NCBI GenBank assembly: GCA_035281845.1
Contig: DATEVL010000134.1
Coordinates: 1-15,334, forward strand
DNA from: DATEVL01 sp035281845
GTDB taxonomy: Bacteria > Chloroflexota > Anaerolineae > Anaerolineales > E44-bin32
Direction: 5' to 3'
DNA: 15,334 nt
Shown here: positions 7,344 to 14,487 of the stretch, piece by piece
Numbering within the stretch: position 1 is the stretch's first letter
Layout: each line of letters begins with the position of its first letter
The notes under the pieces: generated by a model
The model's input: only the letters and a program-made list of their open reading frames with translations
What the model was told of the DNA's origin: nothing
Database searches by the model: none
Program-made: the position numbers and the translations under genes

Positions 7344-8237
7344 ATGCTAAACACCCTGCTGGGTGACTTCTCCTCCTATATCCAGCGCCTCAACTGGCTC
7401 AGCGTGCTCGACTTGCTGCTGGTCACGGCGGTGCTGTACGTCTTGCTGCGCCTGGTGCGCGGGACGCGCGCCGTGGTCCTGCTGCGCGGGATGGTCGTGC
7501 TGGTCGTCGGCCTGGCCGTCTTGACGTCGCTGGTCCCTCTGCCCGGTTTCACCTGGCTGTTGCGCACGATGTTGCCGGCGCTGCTGATCGCCATCCCGGT
7601 CATCTTCGCACCGGAAATCCGACGGGCGCTCGAACGCCTGGGTCGGGCCGGGCCGCTGTTCAACATGGGCGTCGGGCCAAGCGATCTGGAGCTGACGATC
7701 GCTTCCCTGACGACGGGCGCCCAGCGTCTGTCGGACCGCGGGCTCGGCGGCCTGATCGTGATTGAGCGCGAAGTCCGCCTGGGCGAGTACTTGGAGACAG
7801 GAGTGGCGCTCGACGCCATCCTTTCCCCCGAGCTCATGCTCCAGATCTTCCATGTCAATACGCCGCTGCACGACGGCGCGGTCATCCTGCGCGGCGACCG
7901 GATCGCCGCCGCCGCTTGCGTCCTGCCCCTGTCCTCCAGCGGAACGCTCTCCCCTTCGCGGGACAGGCAAATGGGGCTGCGTCATCGCGCCGCCCTGGGC
8001 ATCAGCGAGGTCAGCGACGCCGTGGCCGTGGTGATCTCCGAGGAGAACGGCGCCATCTCCGTCGCGCACAACGGCCGAATGATCCGCCGGCTGGATCCGG
8101 CTCGGCTGCGCAACATCCTGTTCGCCTTCTATCGCCCTCGCCCGGCCGGTACCCTCCCCGCCTGGCTCACCCGGCTGACACGCACCGACCGACGCGGCTC
8201 AAAGGAGCCGGTCGAAACGGCAGAAGCGGCCAAGTGA
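7344..8237 (+). CDS. cdaA: Membrane-bound diadenylate cyclase (c-di-AMP synthase)
   Basis: 297 residues; joins two ATP into cyclic di-AMP, a messenger that in other bacteria controls potassium and osmolyte balance and envelope homeostasis. Three membrane segments lie at about 19-39, 43-63 and 72-88, followed by the DAC domain (about 95-260). Signature motifs are 'GGLIVIER' (135-142), 'LHDGAVI' with D177-G178-A179, and 'RHRAALGISE' at 213-222. The usual GTRHR reads G-L-R-H-R here (Leu212 where Thr is common). The length is close to the Bacillus enzyme (about 270), with a short charged tail after 265. The gene lies between the TPR gene and a YbbR-domain gene, the standard CdaA partner. There is no clear ribosome binding site; it may depend on coupling to the upstream gene. 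Confidence 0.95.
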   Translation: MLNTLLGDFSSYIQRLNWLSVLDLLLVTAVLYVLLRLVRGTRAVVLLRGMVVLVVGLAVLTSLVPLPGFTWLLRTMLPALLIAIPVIFAPEIRRALERLGRAGPLFNMGVGPSDLELTIASLTTGAQRLSDRGLGGLIVIEREVRLGEYLETGVALDAILSPELMLQIFHVNTPLHDGAVILRGDRIAAAACVLPLSSSGTLSPSRDRQMGLRHRAALGISEVSDAVAVVISEENGAISVAHNGRMIRRLDPARLRNILFAFYRPRPAGTLPAWLTRLTRTDRRGSKEPVETAEAAK

Positions 8238-8287
8238 GATCACCCCAACGGCACCCCAGGCCAACCCCTTCCCCTTGCGGCTCGGTC

Positions 8288-8292
8288 TGAGG
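8288..8292 (+). promoter_or_regulatory. Ribosome binding site that decides the cdaR start
   Basis: TGAGG lies 6 nt before the GTG at 8299. The in-frame TTG at 8275 has only a C-rich stretch before it. The GTG start also gives the N-terminus typical of YbbR proteins, a few basic residues directly before the membrane helix. Confidence 0.5.
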
Positions 8293-8298
8293 CCCACT

Positions 8299-9537
8299 GT
8301 GCGCCGCTGGCTGTGGGACAACTTCGAGAACCTGCTCTTCGCCTTCCTTCTGGCGCTCTCCGTTTGGATGGCGGGCGTTAGCGCCACCGACCCGATCGAG
8401 GAACGGGAATTCCCGTCGTCGATCCCGATCAGCTATACCGATCCGGCGGACGGCCTTCTGCTCGTGGGGGATCCCCCCGCCGAGGGGCGGGTGACGGTGC
8501 GGGCGCCGTCCTCGGTCTGGCAGAGTCTCAACGCCTCCGAGATCCAACTCCGCGCCAACCTCTCGCAGCTGCCGGCGGGTTCGCGCTTGGTGCCCCTGGT
8601 CGCCTCCATGGCTTCGACCGGCGCCCGTGTCACGGGGATGGATCCGGAGCAGGTCCAGATCACCCTCGAGGCGGCCTCCCGTCGCACGGTTCCGGTGCGG
8701 CCCTTGGTGGTCGGGGAACCGGCTACCCGCTACCGAGCCGGGACGCCCCAGGTGAGTCCGAGCGAGGTAACGGTCGTCGGCCCCGCCTCGATCGTCGAGA
8801 AGATCACCGAGGCCGTCGCTCCCATCGACCTGACCGGCGCCGATCAAGACGTCGACGCTTCGGTCGACCTCGCGGCGCGCGACGCCTCGGGTGAGATCGT
8901 CTCGGGCATCGATCTGGAGCCGGTCTCGGCTCGCGTTCGAATCGCCGTCTCACTCCCAGGCGGTTTTCGCTCGGTGGCGGTCCTGCCTTCGCTCACGGGT
9001 CAGGTGGCGCCCGGTTACCGCGTCAGCAACGTTTCGGTCACGCCGCCGACGGTCGTCGTCTTCTCCGGGGATCCGGCGGCGGTCGAAGCGCTTCCCGGTT
9101 ACGTCCAGACCGGACCGATCGCTCTCACAGGGGCGGAGGCCAGCATCCAGCAGCGCGCCGCGGTGGACCTGCCGCAGGGGATCTCTCTCGTCGATGAACA
9201 ATCGGTCTTGGTGGACGTCACGATCGAGCCGATCCTGAGCTCGATCAGCCTGACGCGGCCGGTGGAGATCGTCGGGCTGGTCAGTGGGCTGTATGCGCTC
9301 CCGGCGCCCGACGTGGCCAACGTCATCCTCGACGGTCCGTTGCCGGTGCTGGAAGGCCTCCAGCCGTCGGACGTGCGAGTCGTGCTCGACCTGCTCGGGG
9401 TGGGTCTCGGGAGGCGCGCCGTCCAGCCGGAGGTGATCGTCCTGCCGGAAGGTGTGACCGTGCGCACCATCCTCCCCGAATGGATCGAAGTCGTCATCAG
9501 CCGCACGCCGTTCGTCACACCCACTCCGATTCCTTGA
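8299..9537 (+). CDS. cdaR: YbbR-domain membrane protein, CdaA regulator
   Basis: 412 residues from GTG 8299. A short basic start (MRRWLWDN) leads into one membrane helix at about 9-28. The rest is an extracytoplasmic, beta-rich chain of about four YbbR repeats of roughly 80 residues each, with repeated patterns such as 'V.V.GPASIVEKI..AVAPIDLTGA' and 'VVVFSGDPAAVEALPGYVQTGPIALTGA'. It ends in a Thr/Pro tail (TPTPIP). In Firmicutes the homologous CdaR binds CdaA in the membrane and tunes its activity. The gene sits directly after cdaA (61 nt gap) and 7 nt before der, so it is surely in the same unit. The gene name rests on this context together with the YbbR fold. An alternative TTG start at 8275 would add 8 residues. 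Confidence 0.9.
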   Translation: MRRWLWDNFENLLFAFLLALSVWMAGVSATDPIEEREFPSSIPISYTDPADGLLLVGDPPAEGRVTVRAPSSVWQSLNASEIQLRANLSQLPAGSRLVPLVASMASTGARVTGMDPEQVQITLEAASRRTVPVRPLVVGEPATRYRAGTPQVSPSEVTVVGPASIVEKITEAVAPIDLTGADQDVDASVDLAARDASGEIVSGIDLEPVSARVRIAVSLPGGFRSVAVLPSLTGQVAPGYRVSNVSVTPPTVVVFSGDPAAVEALPGYVQTGPIALTGAEASIQQRAAVDLPQGISLVDEQSVLVDVTIEPILSSISLTRPVEIVGLVSGLYALPAPDVANVILDGPLPVLEGLQPSDVRVVLDLLGVGLGRRAVQPEVIVLPEGVTVRTILPEWIEVVISRTPFVTPTPIP

Positions 9538-9544
9538 GCGGCGC

Positions 9545-10906
9545 ATGAGCCGACCGATCGTCGCGCTGGTCGGACGCCCCAACGTAGGGAAGTCCACCCT
9601 TTTCAATCGCCTGGCGGGCGAGCGCCAGGCCGTCGTCGATGAACGCCCCGGCACGACGCGCGATCGAATCGTCGCCGAGGCCGAGTGGAACGGCCTGGCC
9701 TTCGACCTGGTGGACACAGGCGGCCTCGATCCGGGCACCGGCCGCCACGCCGCCGTGCCTACCGCCGACTCGACCGAGTACCTTGAAGACATCCGTCGCC
9801 AGGCCGAGGCGGCTTGCCGGGAGGCGGATGCGATCCTCTTCATCGTCGACGTACTCGACGGCCCGACGGCGGCCGACGCCGACGTGGCTGAGTTCTTGAG
9901 ACGGCAGCGGAGGCGAGAGCGGCCCCCCTCACTGCTCCTTATCGTGAACAAATGCGACACCGCCGACCGACAACAACAGGCAACCGAGTTCTATGCGCTG
10001 GGCATGGGAGACCCGATCCCGATCTCGGCCCTTCACGGTACGGGCGTGGGCGATCTGCTCGACCAGTTGACGGCGTCACTGCCGCCCGGCGCGGCCGAAG
10101 ACGACTCGTCGATACGCATCGCCATCGTCGGTCGCCCGAACGTCGGGAAATCGTCGCTGCTCAATCGACTGCTGGGGGAGGAACGTGTGATCGTCTCGCC
10201 GCTGCCGGGAACGACGCGCGACGCGATCGACACGCAACTGACGTATCACGGGACGCGCCTGACGCTGGTCGACACCGCCGGCATCCGGCGCCGTGGCCGT
10301 GTCCTGCCCGGGGTGGAGAAGTACTCGGTCCTGCGGACCCTCAAGGCGATCGAGCGATCTCAGGTCGTTCTGCTGCTCATCGATGCCCCCGAGGGCTTGA
10401 CGGCCCAGGATGCGCACATCGCCGGGTTGATTGTGGAGAAGAAACGGGGAGTGGTCCTGCTCGTCAACAAATGGGATGCCGTCGAGAAAGACGATCAGAC
10501 CATGCAGGTCTATCGGGCGAGGTTGCAGGCCGAGTTGACCTTCCTGGACTATGCCCCGATCCTGTTCATCTCCGCCCGCACCGGCCAGCGCACCGGCGAG
10601 GTCCTCCCGTTGGCGCTTCAAGTCCAGGAGGAGGGCCTGCGCCGGGTCCCGACTTCCCGTTTCAACCGTTTGCTTCAGGAGGCGACCGATCAGCATCCAC
10701 CGCCGTCCCACGCCGGACGAGCGCTCAAGATCTACTTCGGCGCTCAGTCGCGCACCGCGCCGCCTACGTTTGAGATTCAGGTGAACGACCCGAGGCTGGT
10801 CCATTTCAGCTACGCCCGTTATCTGGAGAACCAGCTCCGCCAGCGCTTTGGTTTTGTGGGAACCCCGATCGAACTGCGCTTCCGCGGGCGCCAGGGCGCC
10901 GGATAG
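9545..10906 (+). CDS. der: Ribosome-assembly GTPase Der (EngA)
   Basis: 453 residues with two tandem GTPase domains and a C-terminal KH-like domain, the arrangement unique to Der, which helps mature the 50S ribosomal subunit. Domain 1 has GRPNVGKS (10-17), GTTRD, DTGG (57-60), NKCD (135-138) and SAL (161-163). Domain 2 has GRPNVGKS (196-203), GTTRD, DTAGIRRRG (from 243), NKWD (308-311) and SAR (343-345). The KH-like domain is about 365-450 ('SRFNRLLQEA', 'LKIYFGAQSRTAPPTFEIQVNDP'). The linker between the GTPase domains is short (about 180-190). All GTP-binding motifs look intact. It begins 7 nt after cdaR, which suggests co-expression. In Firmicutes the third gene at this place is glmM. Confidence 0.97.
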   Translation: MSRPIVALVGRPNVGKSTLFNRLAGERQAVVDERPGTTRDRIVAEAEWNGLAFDLVDTGGLDPGTGRHAAVPTADSTEYLEDIRRQAEAACREADAILFIVDVLDGPTAADADVAEFLRRQRRRERPPSLLLIVNKCDTADRQQQATEFYALGMGDPIPISALHGTGVGDLLDQLTASLPPGAAEDDSSIRIAIVGRPNVGKSSLLNRLLGEERVIVSPLPGTTRDAIDTQLTYHGTRLTLVDTAGIRRRGRVLPGVEKYSVLRTLKAIERSQVVLLLIDAPEGLTAQDAHIAGLIVEKKRGVVLLVNKWDAVEKDDQTMQVYRARLQAELTFLDYAPILFISARTGQRTGEVLPLALQVQEEGLRRVPTSRFNRLLQEATDQHPPPSHAGRALKIYFGAQSRTAPPTFEIQVNDPRLVHFSYARYLENQLRQRFGFVGTPIELRFRGRQGAG

Positions 10907-11223
10907 ACTTCACTCCCCCGTCATTCCGATAACTCGGCCTCACCCCCCAAGGCGTGAGCGGCGCCTTGCTGGAAGAGGCAGCTCCCCTCACCTGAGCATC
11001 CCGCGCTTACCGGGTCCTCCGCGAGGGGATCGCTGATGAAGACCTATCGATTCGAGGGGGAACGTGGCCGAGGGGAGTGACCAGCCCGCGGCACACGAGT
11101 TCCAACCTCCCCCTCCCCGGGCTCCCCTCCGCCTGGGGGTCCCGGCGAAGGGTTAGCGTGGATGGCCGACAAAGGGGAAGCGCGGCCGGGCGAAGGATCA
11201 GGGTGACGTAAGGACTACTCTCC
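10907..11223. other. Non-coding gap after der with an imperfect inverted repeat
   Basis: No frame in this stretch looks like a gene. It is rich in C-runs and G-runs. An imperfect inverted repeat spans 11105-11155: AACC...CCCGGGCTCCCC on the left against GGGGGTCCCGG...GGGTT on the right, with a loop of about 6-10 nt. GTCATTCCGA at 10920-10929 resembles the start of another common dispersed repeat. I found no tRNA, RNase P, tmRNA, SRP RNA or riboswitch signature, and no U-tract terminator for der. Confidence 0.35.
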
Positions 11224-11252
11224 TTGTCAGTCCGCTGGCCACGCTCTATAAT
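11224..11252 (+). promoter_or_regulatory. Near-consensus sigma-70-type promoter of lepB
   Basis: TTGTCA at 11224-11229 (one mismatch to TTGACA) and a perfect TATAAT at 11247-11252 are separated by exactly 17 nt. The expected transcript start is about 11258-11261, and the lepB ATG is at 11261. This is the best promoter in the window and implies a leaderless or nearly leaderless mRNA. Confidence 0.75.
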
Positions 11253-11260
11253 CCGACTCG

Positions 11261-11866
11261 ATGAACTTCAACCCGCGCATCGAGCCCGCGCCCCCGGAGT
11301 GGGGCGCTTCCACCTCCCCAGGTTGCGGGGCCCGGCTGGCCCGGATGCTGGGCGAGCTGCTGCAAACCGTGGTCGTGGCGACGATCATCTTCCTCGCCGT
11401 CAATCTGGTGACGGCGAGGATCCGCGTCGAGGGCAGCAGCATGGAGCCGAGCTTGCATGACGGCGAACTGGTCGTCATCAATCGTCTGGCCTACCGCTGG
11501 GGCGCCCCTCAACGTGGCGACATTGTCGTCTTCCACTTCCCGCTGGACCCGGATCGGCGCTTCATCAAGCGCGTGATCGGTCTCCCCGGAGAGCACGTCG
11601 TCGTCGGCGACGGCCAGGTCACGGTCGACGGAGTCCGGCTGGACGAGCCCTATATCGCCGCTTCGCCTCGTTACACTGGTGAATGGGAGATCCAACCCGG
11701 GCAACTCTTCGTTCTGGGAGACAATCGCAACAACTCTTCGGACTCTCAGACCTGGGGGGCCGTGCCGTTGGACCAGTTGATCGGAAAGGCCTGGCTGGTC
11801 TATTGGCCGCCTCCCGAGGCCGGGCTGATCCCTCACACCGGCCAGCTGGCCGAGGCCAGCGGGTAG
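11261..11866 (+). CDS. lepB: Signal peptidase I
   Basis: 201 residues; cleaves signal peptides from proteins leaving through the Sec or Tat routes, acting on the outer face of the membrane. A cytoplasmic N-terminus of about 30 residues is followed by one membrane helix at about 32-51. The S26 catalytic motifs come next: nucleophile Ser60 in 'GSSMEPSL', general base Lys103 in 'RFIKRVIGLPGE', and the 'GDNRNNSSDSQTWG' box at 153-166. Size and the single span fit the short Gram-positive-type enzymes. The ATG is only about 9 nt from the end of the TATAAT box, so there is no room for a Shine-Dalgarno. An internal in-frame start at Met29 would keep the membrane helix but lacks a ribosome binding site. 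Confidence 0.95.
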   Translation: MNFNPRIEPAPPEWGASTSPGCGARLARMLGELLQTVVVATIIFLAVNLVTARIRVEGSSMEPSLHDGELVVINRLAYRWGAPQRGDIVVFHFPLDPDRRFIKRVIGLPGEHVVVGDGQVTVDGVRLDEPYIAASPRYTGEWEIQPGQLFVLGDNRNNSSDSQTWGAVPLDQLIGKAWLVYWPPPEAGLIPHTGQLAEASG

Positions 11867-11874
11867 ACGGCGTG

Positions 11875-11883
11875 TGCTAGAAT
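11875..11883 (+). promoter_or_regulatory. Extended -10 promoter of the YgiT zinc-finger gene
   Basis: TGCTAGAAT begins 8 nt after the lepB stop and is identical to the nonamer at 4955-4963. No -35 is seen at 11855-11860. A transcript would start near 11890 and include the GAGAGG ribosome binding site at 11904-11909. Confidence 0.5.
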
Positions 11884-11903
11884 CCGGCCTGCCCGGGAAG
11901 TTA

Positions 11904-11909
11904 GAGAGG
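11904..11909 (+). promoter_or_regulatory. Ribosome binding site supporting a TTG start
   Basis: GAGAGG lies 8 nt before the TTG at 11918. There is no in-frame ATG before the first Cys pair of the zinc finger, so this site decides the start. Confidence 0.6.
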
Positions 11910-11917
11910 TTCACGTC

Positions 11918-12205
11918 TTGCCGCCGGAAGCCCAGTATTCTTGTCCCGAATGCCAGGTAGGCGCGTTGCGTCCGGCGAACGTTTCGTACATCACGCGCAT
12001 CCATGGCCGGATGGTGACCGTGCCCGACTTTCCGGCGTGGGTCTGCGATGTCTGCGGCCGACGGGAGTACGATGAGGCGGCCCTGGCGGAACTACGGGCG
12101 ATGCTGGAGAGTGGAGCCCCGCCTCGTCGCCGCCCGAACCGCCAACGACCGCTCCCGTCCTTCGCTCGATCTCACCCACCCGCTGACCCGCGCCGCCGTC
12201 CCTGA
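11918..12205 (+). CDS. Orphan YgiT-type zinc-finger protein
   Basis: 95 residues from a TTG start. The fold signature is CPEC (Cys9, Cys12), then 'GALRPANV', 'HGRMVTVPDFPAWVCDVCGRREYDEAAL' with Cys43 and Cys46, giving four zinc ligands as in YgiT/MqsA N-terminal domains. MqsA-type antitoxins carry a DNA-binding HTH domain after this finger. Here the finger is followed only by a short helix and a basic, Pro/Arg-rich tail (from about 73), and no toxin-like gene lies next to it. A role as an antitoxin is therefore unlikely; it may bind nucleic acid or a protein. It has its own extended -10 promoter and ribosome binding site, and 39 nt separate it from the next gene, which may be read through from it. 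Confidence 0.8.
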   Translation: MPPEAQYSCPECQVGALRPANVSYITRIHGRMVTVPDFPAWVCDVCGRREYDEAALAELRAMLESGAPPRRRPNRQRPLPSFARSHPPADPRRRP

Positions 12206-12244
12206 CGGACCTCCCGGCCTCCGAATCGAGCCGCCGGCTGTCAC

Positions 12245-13867
12245 ATGAACGCCCCTCGCGAATGGCGCTCGCCCCCACGCGTCCTCGTCGTCGCTGATGT
12301 CGAATCGACGGCGCGCTCCCTCGTTGAACACATCCTGAAACCCGCCGGCCTCTATGCCTGGGGAACCGATGTCGAAGCTCCCCCGGCCGATATCCTGCTG
12401 ATCGACATCACCCAGTTACGCGGCGACCCCCTGGCGGGCCTGCGCGCCCGGCGCCAGTCGGGCGACGAAGCACCGGCCATCGTTCTGGCGGCGCACTTCC
12501 CTGCCGCCCGCCTGCGCGACCTCTTCCACCTGAATGTCGCCGATATCCTGCTCAAACCGTACCGCTCCCAAGACTTGGTCCAAGCCATCTTCGAGCTGGC
12601 CGAGACGCGCTCGGCCGAGACCAACACCCAGATGCTGGCGCGCAGCGTCGAGACGATGCGAGAGCAGGCGCGGCGGCGCACCGAGGAGACGCGGCTGCTG
12701 AGCGAAATCGGTCGAGCGGTGGCGGGACTGGCGGACCTGGATTCGATCCTGGCACGGGTCGTCGAGGCCGCCGTGTTCGTGGCCGATGCCGAGGAATCGA
12801 GCATCTATCTCGCCGATCCGAAGACCAACGAACTCGTCCTGTGCGCTCGCCATCAGGCGGGCCAGCGGGCCGCGACACTGGAGCGGTTGCGTGTCAACGA
12901 CACTCTCGTCGGGCAGGTCTACCGAACCGGCCAGGCGGTGCTGCGGCAACCGTCGATCGAAGGCGAGGTCAAGGTCCAGACCGGTTTCCTCGTCCAGGCG
13001 CTGATCAATGTCCCCATACGAGTTCGCAACGACATCGTTGGGGTGCTTGGGGTCTTCAACCGGACGGCGCCGCGCAGCTTCACTGAACACCAGGTGACCG
13101 TGCTCAGCGCGCTCGCCGACTGGGCCGGCGTCGGGCTCGAGCATGCCGAGCTGGTCGACCGCGTCGAGTCCGCTCCCGCGCCCGGCCCCGTGACGGCTGC
13201 TCCGCACGAGGTCTTCGAGCGGATCGACCGCGCCATCACCTCCCTGGAATCTCTGACCGACGGCCAATCGCCTGGAGGGGAAGTCATCCCTGAAGCCCAG
13301 GCTGCGTTGGATGAGCTCCGGGCGCTGCGGCGGCAACCCTTGGCCCTGCTCACGCCCGCCGTGGCGATGACTCTGTTAGACGTGTCGGCCATCATTCGCA
13401 AGGTGGTCGACGAATTGCGGCCGATTGCCGCCCGACGCCACCTGGAAGTTTTCGCCGACCTCGGCCCGGGCGTCCCGCTCATCGCCGCCGACCGGGACCG
13501 CCTGCTGCAAGTGATCGGCGGGCTGACCGCCTCGGCGATCCGGCGTACCCAACGCGGACGGATCGTTCTCGACGCGCATACCTTTGCCGTACGGCGCGGC
13601 CGTGCCGATTCGACCACGCCCCCGGACTATATCCGGCTGCACGATGGGGCCTGGCTGGCGATCACCGTCGGCGATACGAGCCCCGGCCTCTCCCCCGACA
13701 CCATCCGCGCCCTCACCTCGTCGAGCGTCGAACCGAGCGCCGGCGAACTCGGCCCGGGCTTGTCGATGGGCGAAGTGCGCCGGGTCGTCGAGAGCCTGAA
13801 CGGCGCGCTGTGGCACGAGCAGACTCCAGCCGGGACGATCATCACCGTGGCCTTGCCGGCGGGGTAA
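12245..13867 (+). CDS. Receiver-GAF-kinase-like signalling protein with degraded catalytic motifs
   Basis: 540 residues, soluble. Residues 10-118 form a receiver-like domain: Asp54 at the phosphorylation site in 'LLIDI' and Lys104 in 'LLKPY' are present. The acidic pair after strand 1 reads Ala-Asp (A17-D18), and the strand-4 Thr/Ser is Ala82. A coiled coil (about 118-155) leads to a GAF domain (about 158-303, 'GVLGVFNRTAPRSFTEHQVTVLSALADWAGVGLEHA'). Residues about 378-539 follow the histidine-kinase ATPase layout, but the N-box reads 'LQVIGGLTASAIRRT' with both usual Asn replaced, the G1 box is DTSPG, and no H-box histidine is seen before it. It is probably a pseudo-kinase that senses through GAF and signals by binding. 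The ATG at 12245 has no clear Shine-Dalgarno. The next gene starts 12 nt after the stop. Confidence 0.8.
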   Translation: MNAPREWRSPPRVLVVADVESTARSLVEHILKPAGLYAWGTDVEAPPADILLIDITQLRGDPLAGLRARRQSGDEAPAIVLAAHFPAARLRDLFHLNVADILLKPYRSQDLVQAIFELAETRSAETNTQMLARSVETMREQARRRTEETRLLSEIGRAVAGLADLDSILARVVEAAVFVADAEESSIYLADPKTNELVLCARHQAGQRAATLERLRVNDTLVGQVYRTGQAVLRQPSIEGEVKVQTGFLVQALINVPIRVRNDIVGVLGVFNRTAPRSFTEHQVTVLSALADWAGVGLEHAELVDRVESAPAPGPVTAAPHEVFERIDRAITSLESLTDGQSPGGEVIPEAQAALDELRALRRQPLALLTPAVAMTLLDVSAIIRKVVDELRPIAARRHLEVFADLGPGVPLIAADRDRLLQVIGGLTASAIRRTQRGRIVLDAHTFAVRRGRADSTTPPDYIRLHDGAWLAITVGDTSPGLSPDTIRALTSSSVEPSAGELGPGLSMGEVRRVVESLNGALWHEQTPAGTIITVALPAG

Positions 13868-13873
13868 GGGAGG
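13868..13873 (+). promoter_or_regulatory. Strong ribosome binding site of the two-module protein
   Basis: GGGAGG starts at the base following the TAA of the upstream gene and ends 6 nt before the ATG at 13880. This supports both the start and coupling of the two genes. Confidence 0.65.
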
Positions 13874-13879
13874 CAGCCC

Positions 13880-14413
13880 ATGGGCAAACCCGTCTCGGTG
13901 GAGATCTACACCGCCAGCCATCGTGTACTCGGCAGGGTCGATCCCGGCACCACCGGGCTATTCAGCTTTTTCAATCTGCCGACCGCCTCCCTGATCGAGC
14001 TCGAAGGCGCCCACCTCAACCGTCTGCATCAGCCCGGCCGGCTGGTTTCGCGCTATGCGGAGATGTGGCTCATCAAACGAGAGATCGTCGCCGTGCTCCT
14101 CTCCAACCGAGGGGAGCTCGGGCCGATGAGCGTCGCTCGCGGCGGATTCACCACCACCGTGCCGCATTGGGTTCACTTCCTGCTGGGCGGCTACGAATTG
14201 CGCGGGCTTTTCGAGGCCCCGGGAAAATTCAATGCCGGCGCGGCGATCTTCGAAGGCGACCGGACCTTCGTGCCGCTGTACAGCGCCGAGCTGACGGCGA
14301 TCCTCTTCCAGAACGTCGTCGCCCGGTCGCCGGCGCTGCTGTTCAACCGCAACATGATCGACTCCCTGGCGCTCTTGCCGCGGGAGGAGATTCCGCAACA
14401 GCCCGCCTCCTAG
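13880..14413 (+). CDS. Conserved-looking protein with two similar modules, function unknown
   Basis: 177 residues, no signal peptide or membrane span. It appears to be an internal duplication. Residues about 8-73 ('IYTASHRVLGRVDPG...LIELEGAHLNRL...WLIKREIVAVLL') and about 97-162 ('FLLGGYELRGLFEAPG...FVPLYSAELTAIL...LLFNRNMIDSLAL') share the same order: strand, Gly, Pro-Gly, an L.xAxL strand, then a basic or Asn pair and Ile. This recalls small beta-barrel proteins described as DUFs that begin with 'V.VE.YT...R..G', but I cannot name the family with confidence. A GGGAGG site and a 12-nt gap tie it to the pseudo-kinase gene before it, so a common pathway is likely. Codon use is like that of its neighbours. 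Confidence 0.75.
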   Translation: MGKPVSVEIYTASHRVLGRVDPGTTGLFSFFNLPTASLIELEGAHLNRLHQPGRLVSRYAEMWLIKREIVAVLLSNRGELGPMSVARGGFTTTVPHWVHFLLGGYELRGLFEAPGKFNAGAAIFEGDRTFVPLYSAELTAILFQNVVARSPALLFNRNMIDSLALLPREEIPQQPAS

Positions 14414-14487
14414 GCGCGGCACCGCGTGGGCCCTTGGGCTGCTCTAGAGCGCCGAAGCGCCCTGGTGCGTGGGCCCCATCCTTGCAG
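14414..14487. other. Short non-coding spacer with small repeats
   Basis: A 10-bp direct repeat, GCGTGGGCCC, occurs at 14424-14433 and 14467-14476. A 10-bp perfect palindrome, GCTCTAGAGC, lies at 14441-14450. No U-tract terminator is seen. These could be operator-like sites in front of comEC, or chance. Confidence 0.3.

Noticed and set aside
7347..8069. Minus-strand open frame of 240 codons inside cdaA
   Set aside because: Gln/Asp/Arg-rich antisense product of a strongly supported gene; no family resemblance.
8275..8298. TTG at 8275 as the cdaR start
   Set aside because: No ribosome binding site; GTG 8299 has TGAGG at 6 nt and gives the usual basic start before the membrane helix.
8950..9960. 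Minus-strand open frame of 336 codons across the cdaR-der junction
   Set aside because: It overlaps two well-supported genes and gives an Arg/Ser-rich product with no motif.
11918..13867. Toxin-antitoxin pair formed by the YgiT protein and its neighbour
   Set aside because: The next gene is a 540-residue receiver-GAF-kinase-like protein, not an MqsR-like toxin, and the YgiT protein lacks the HTH domain.
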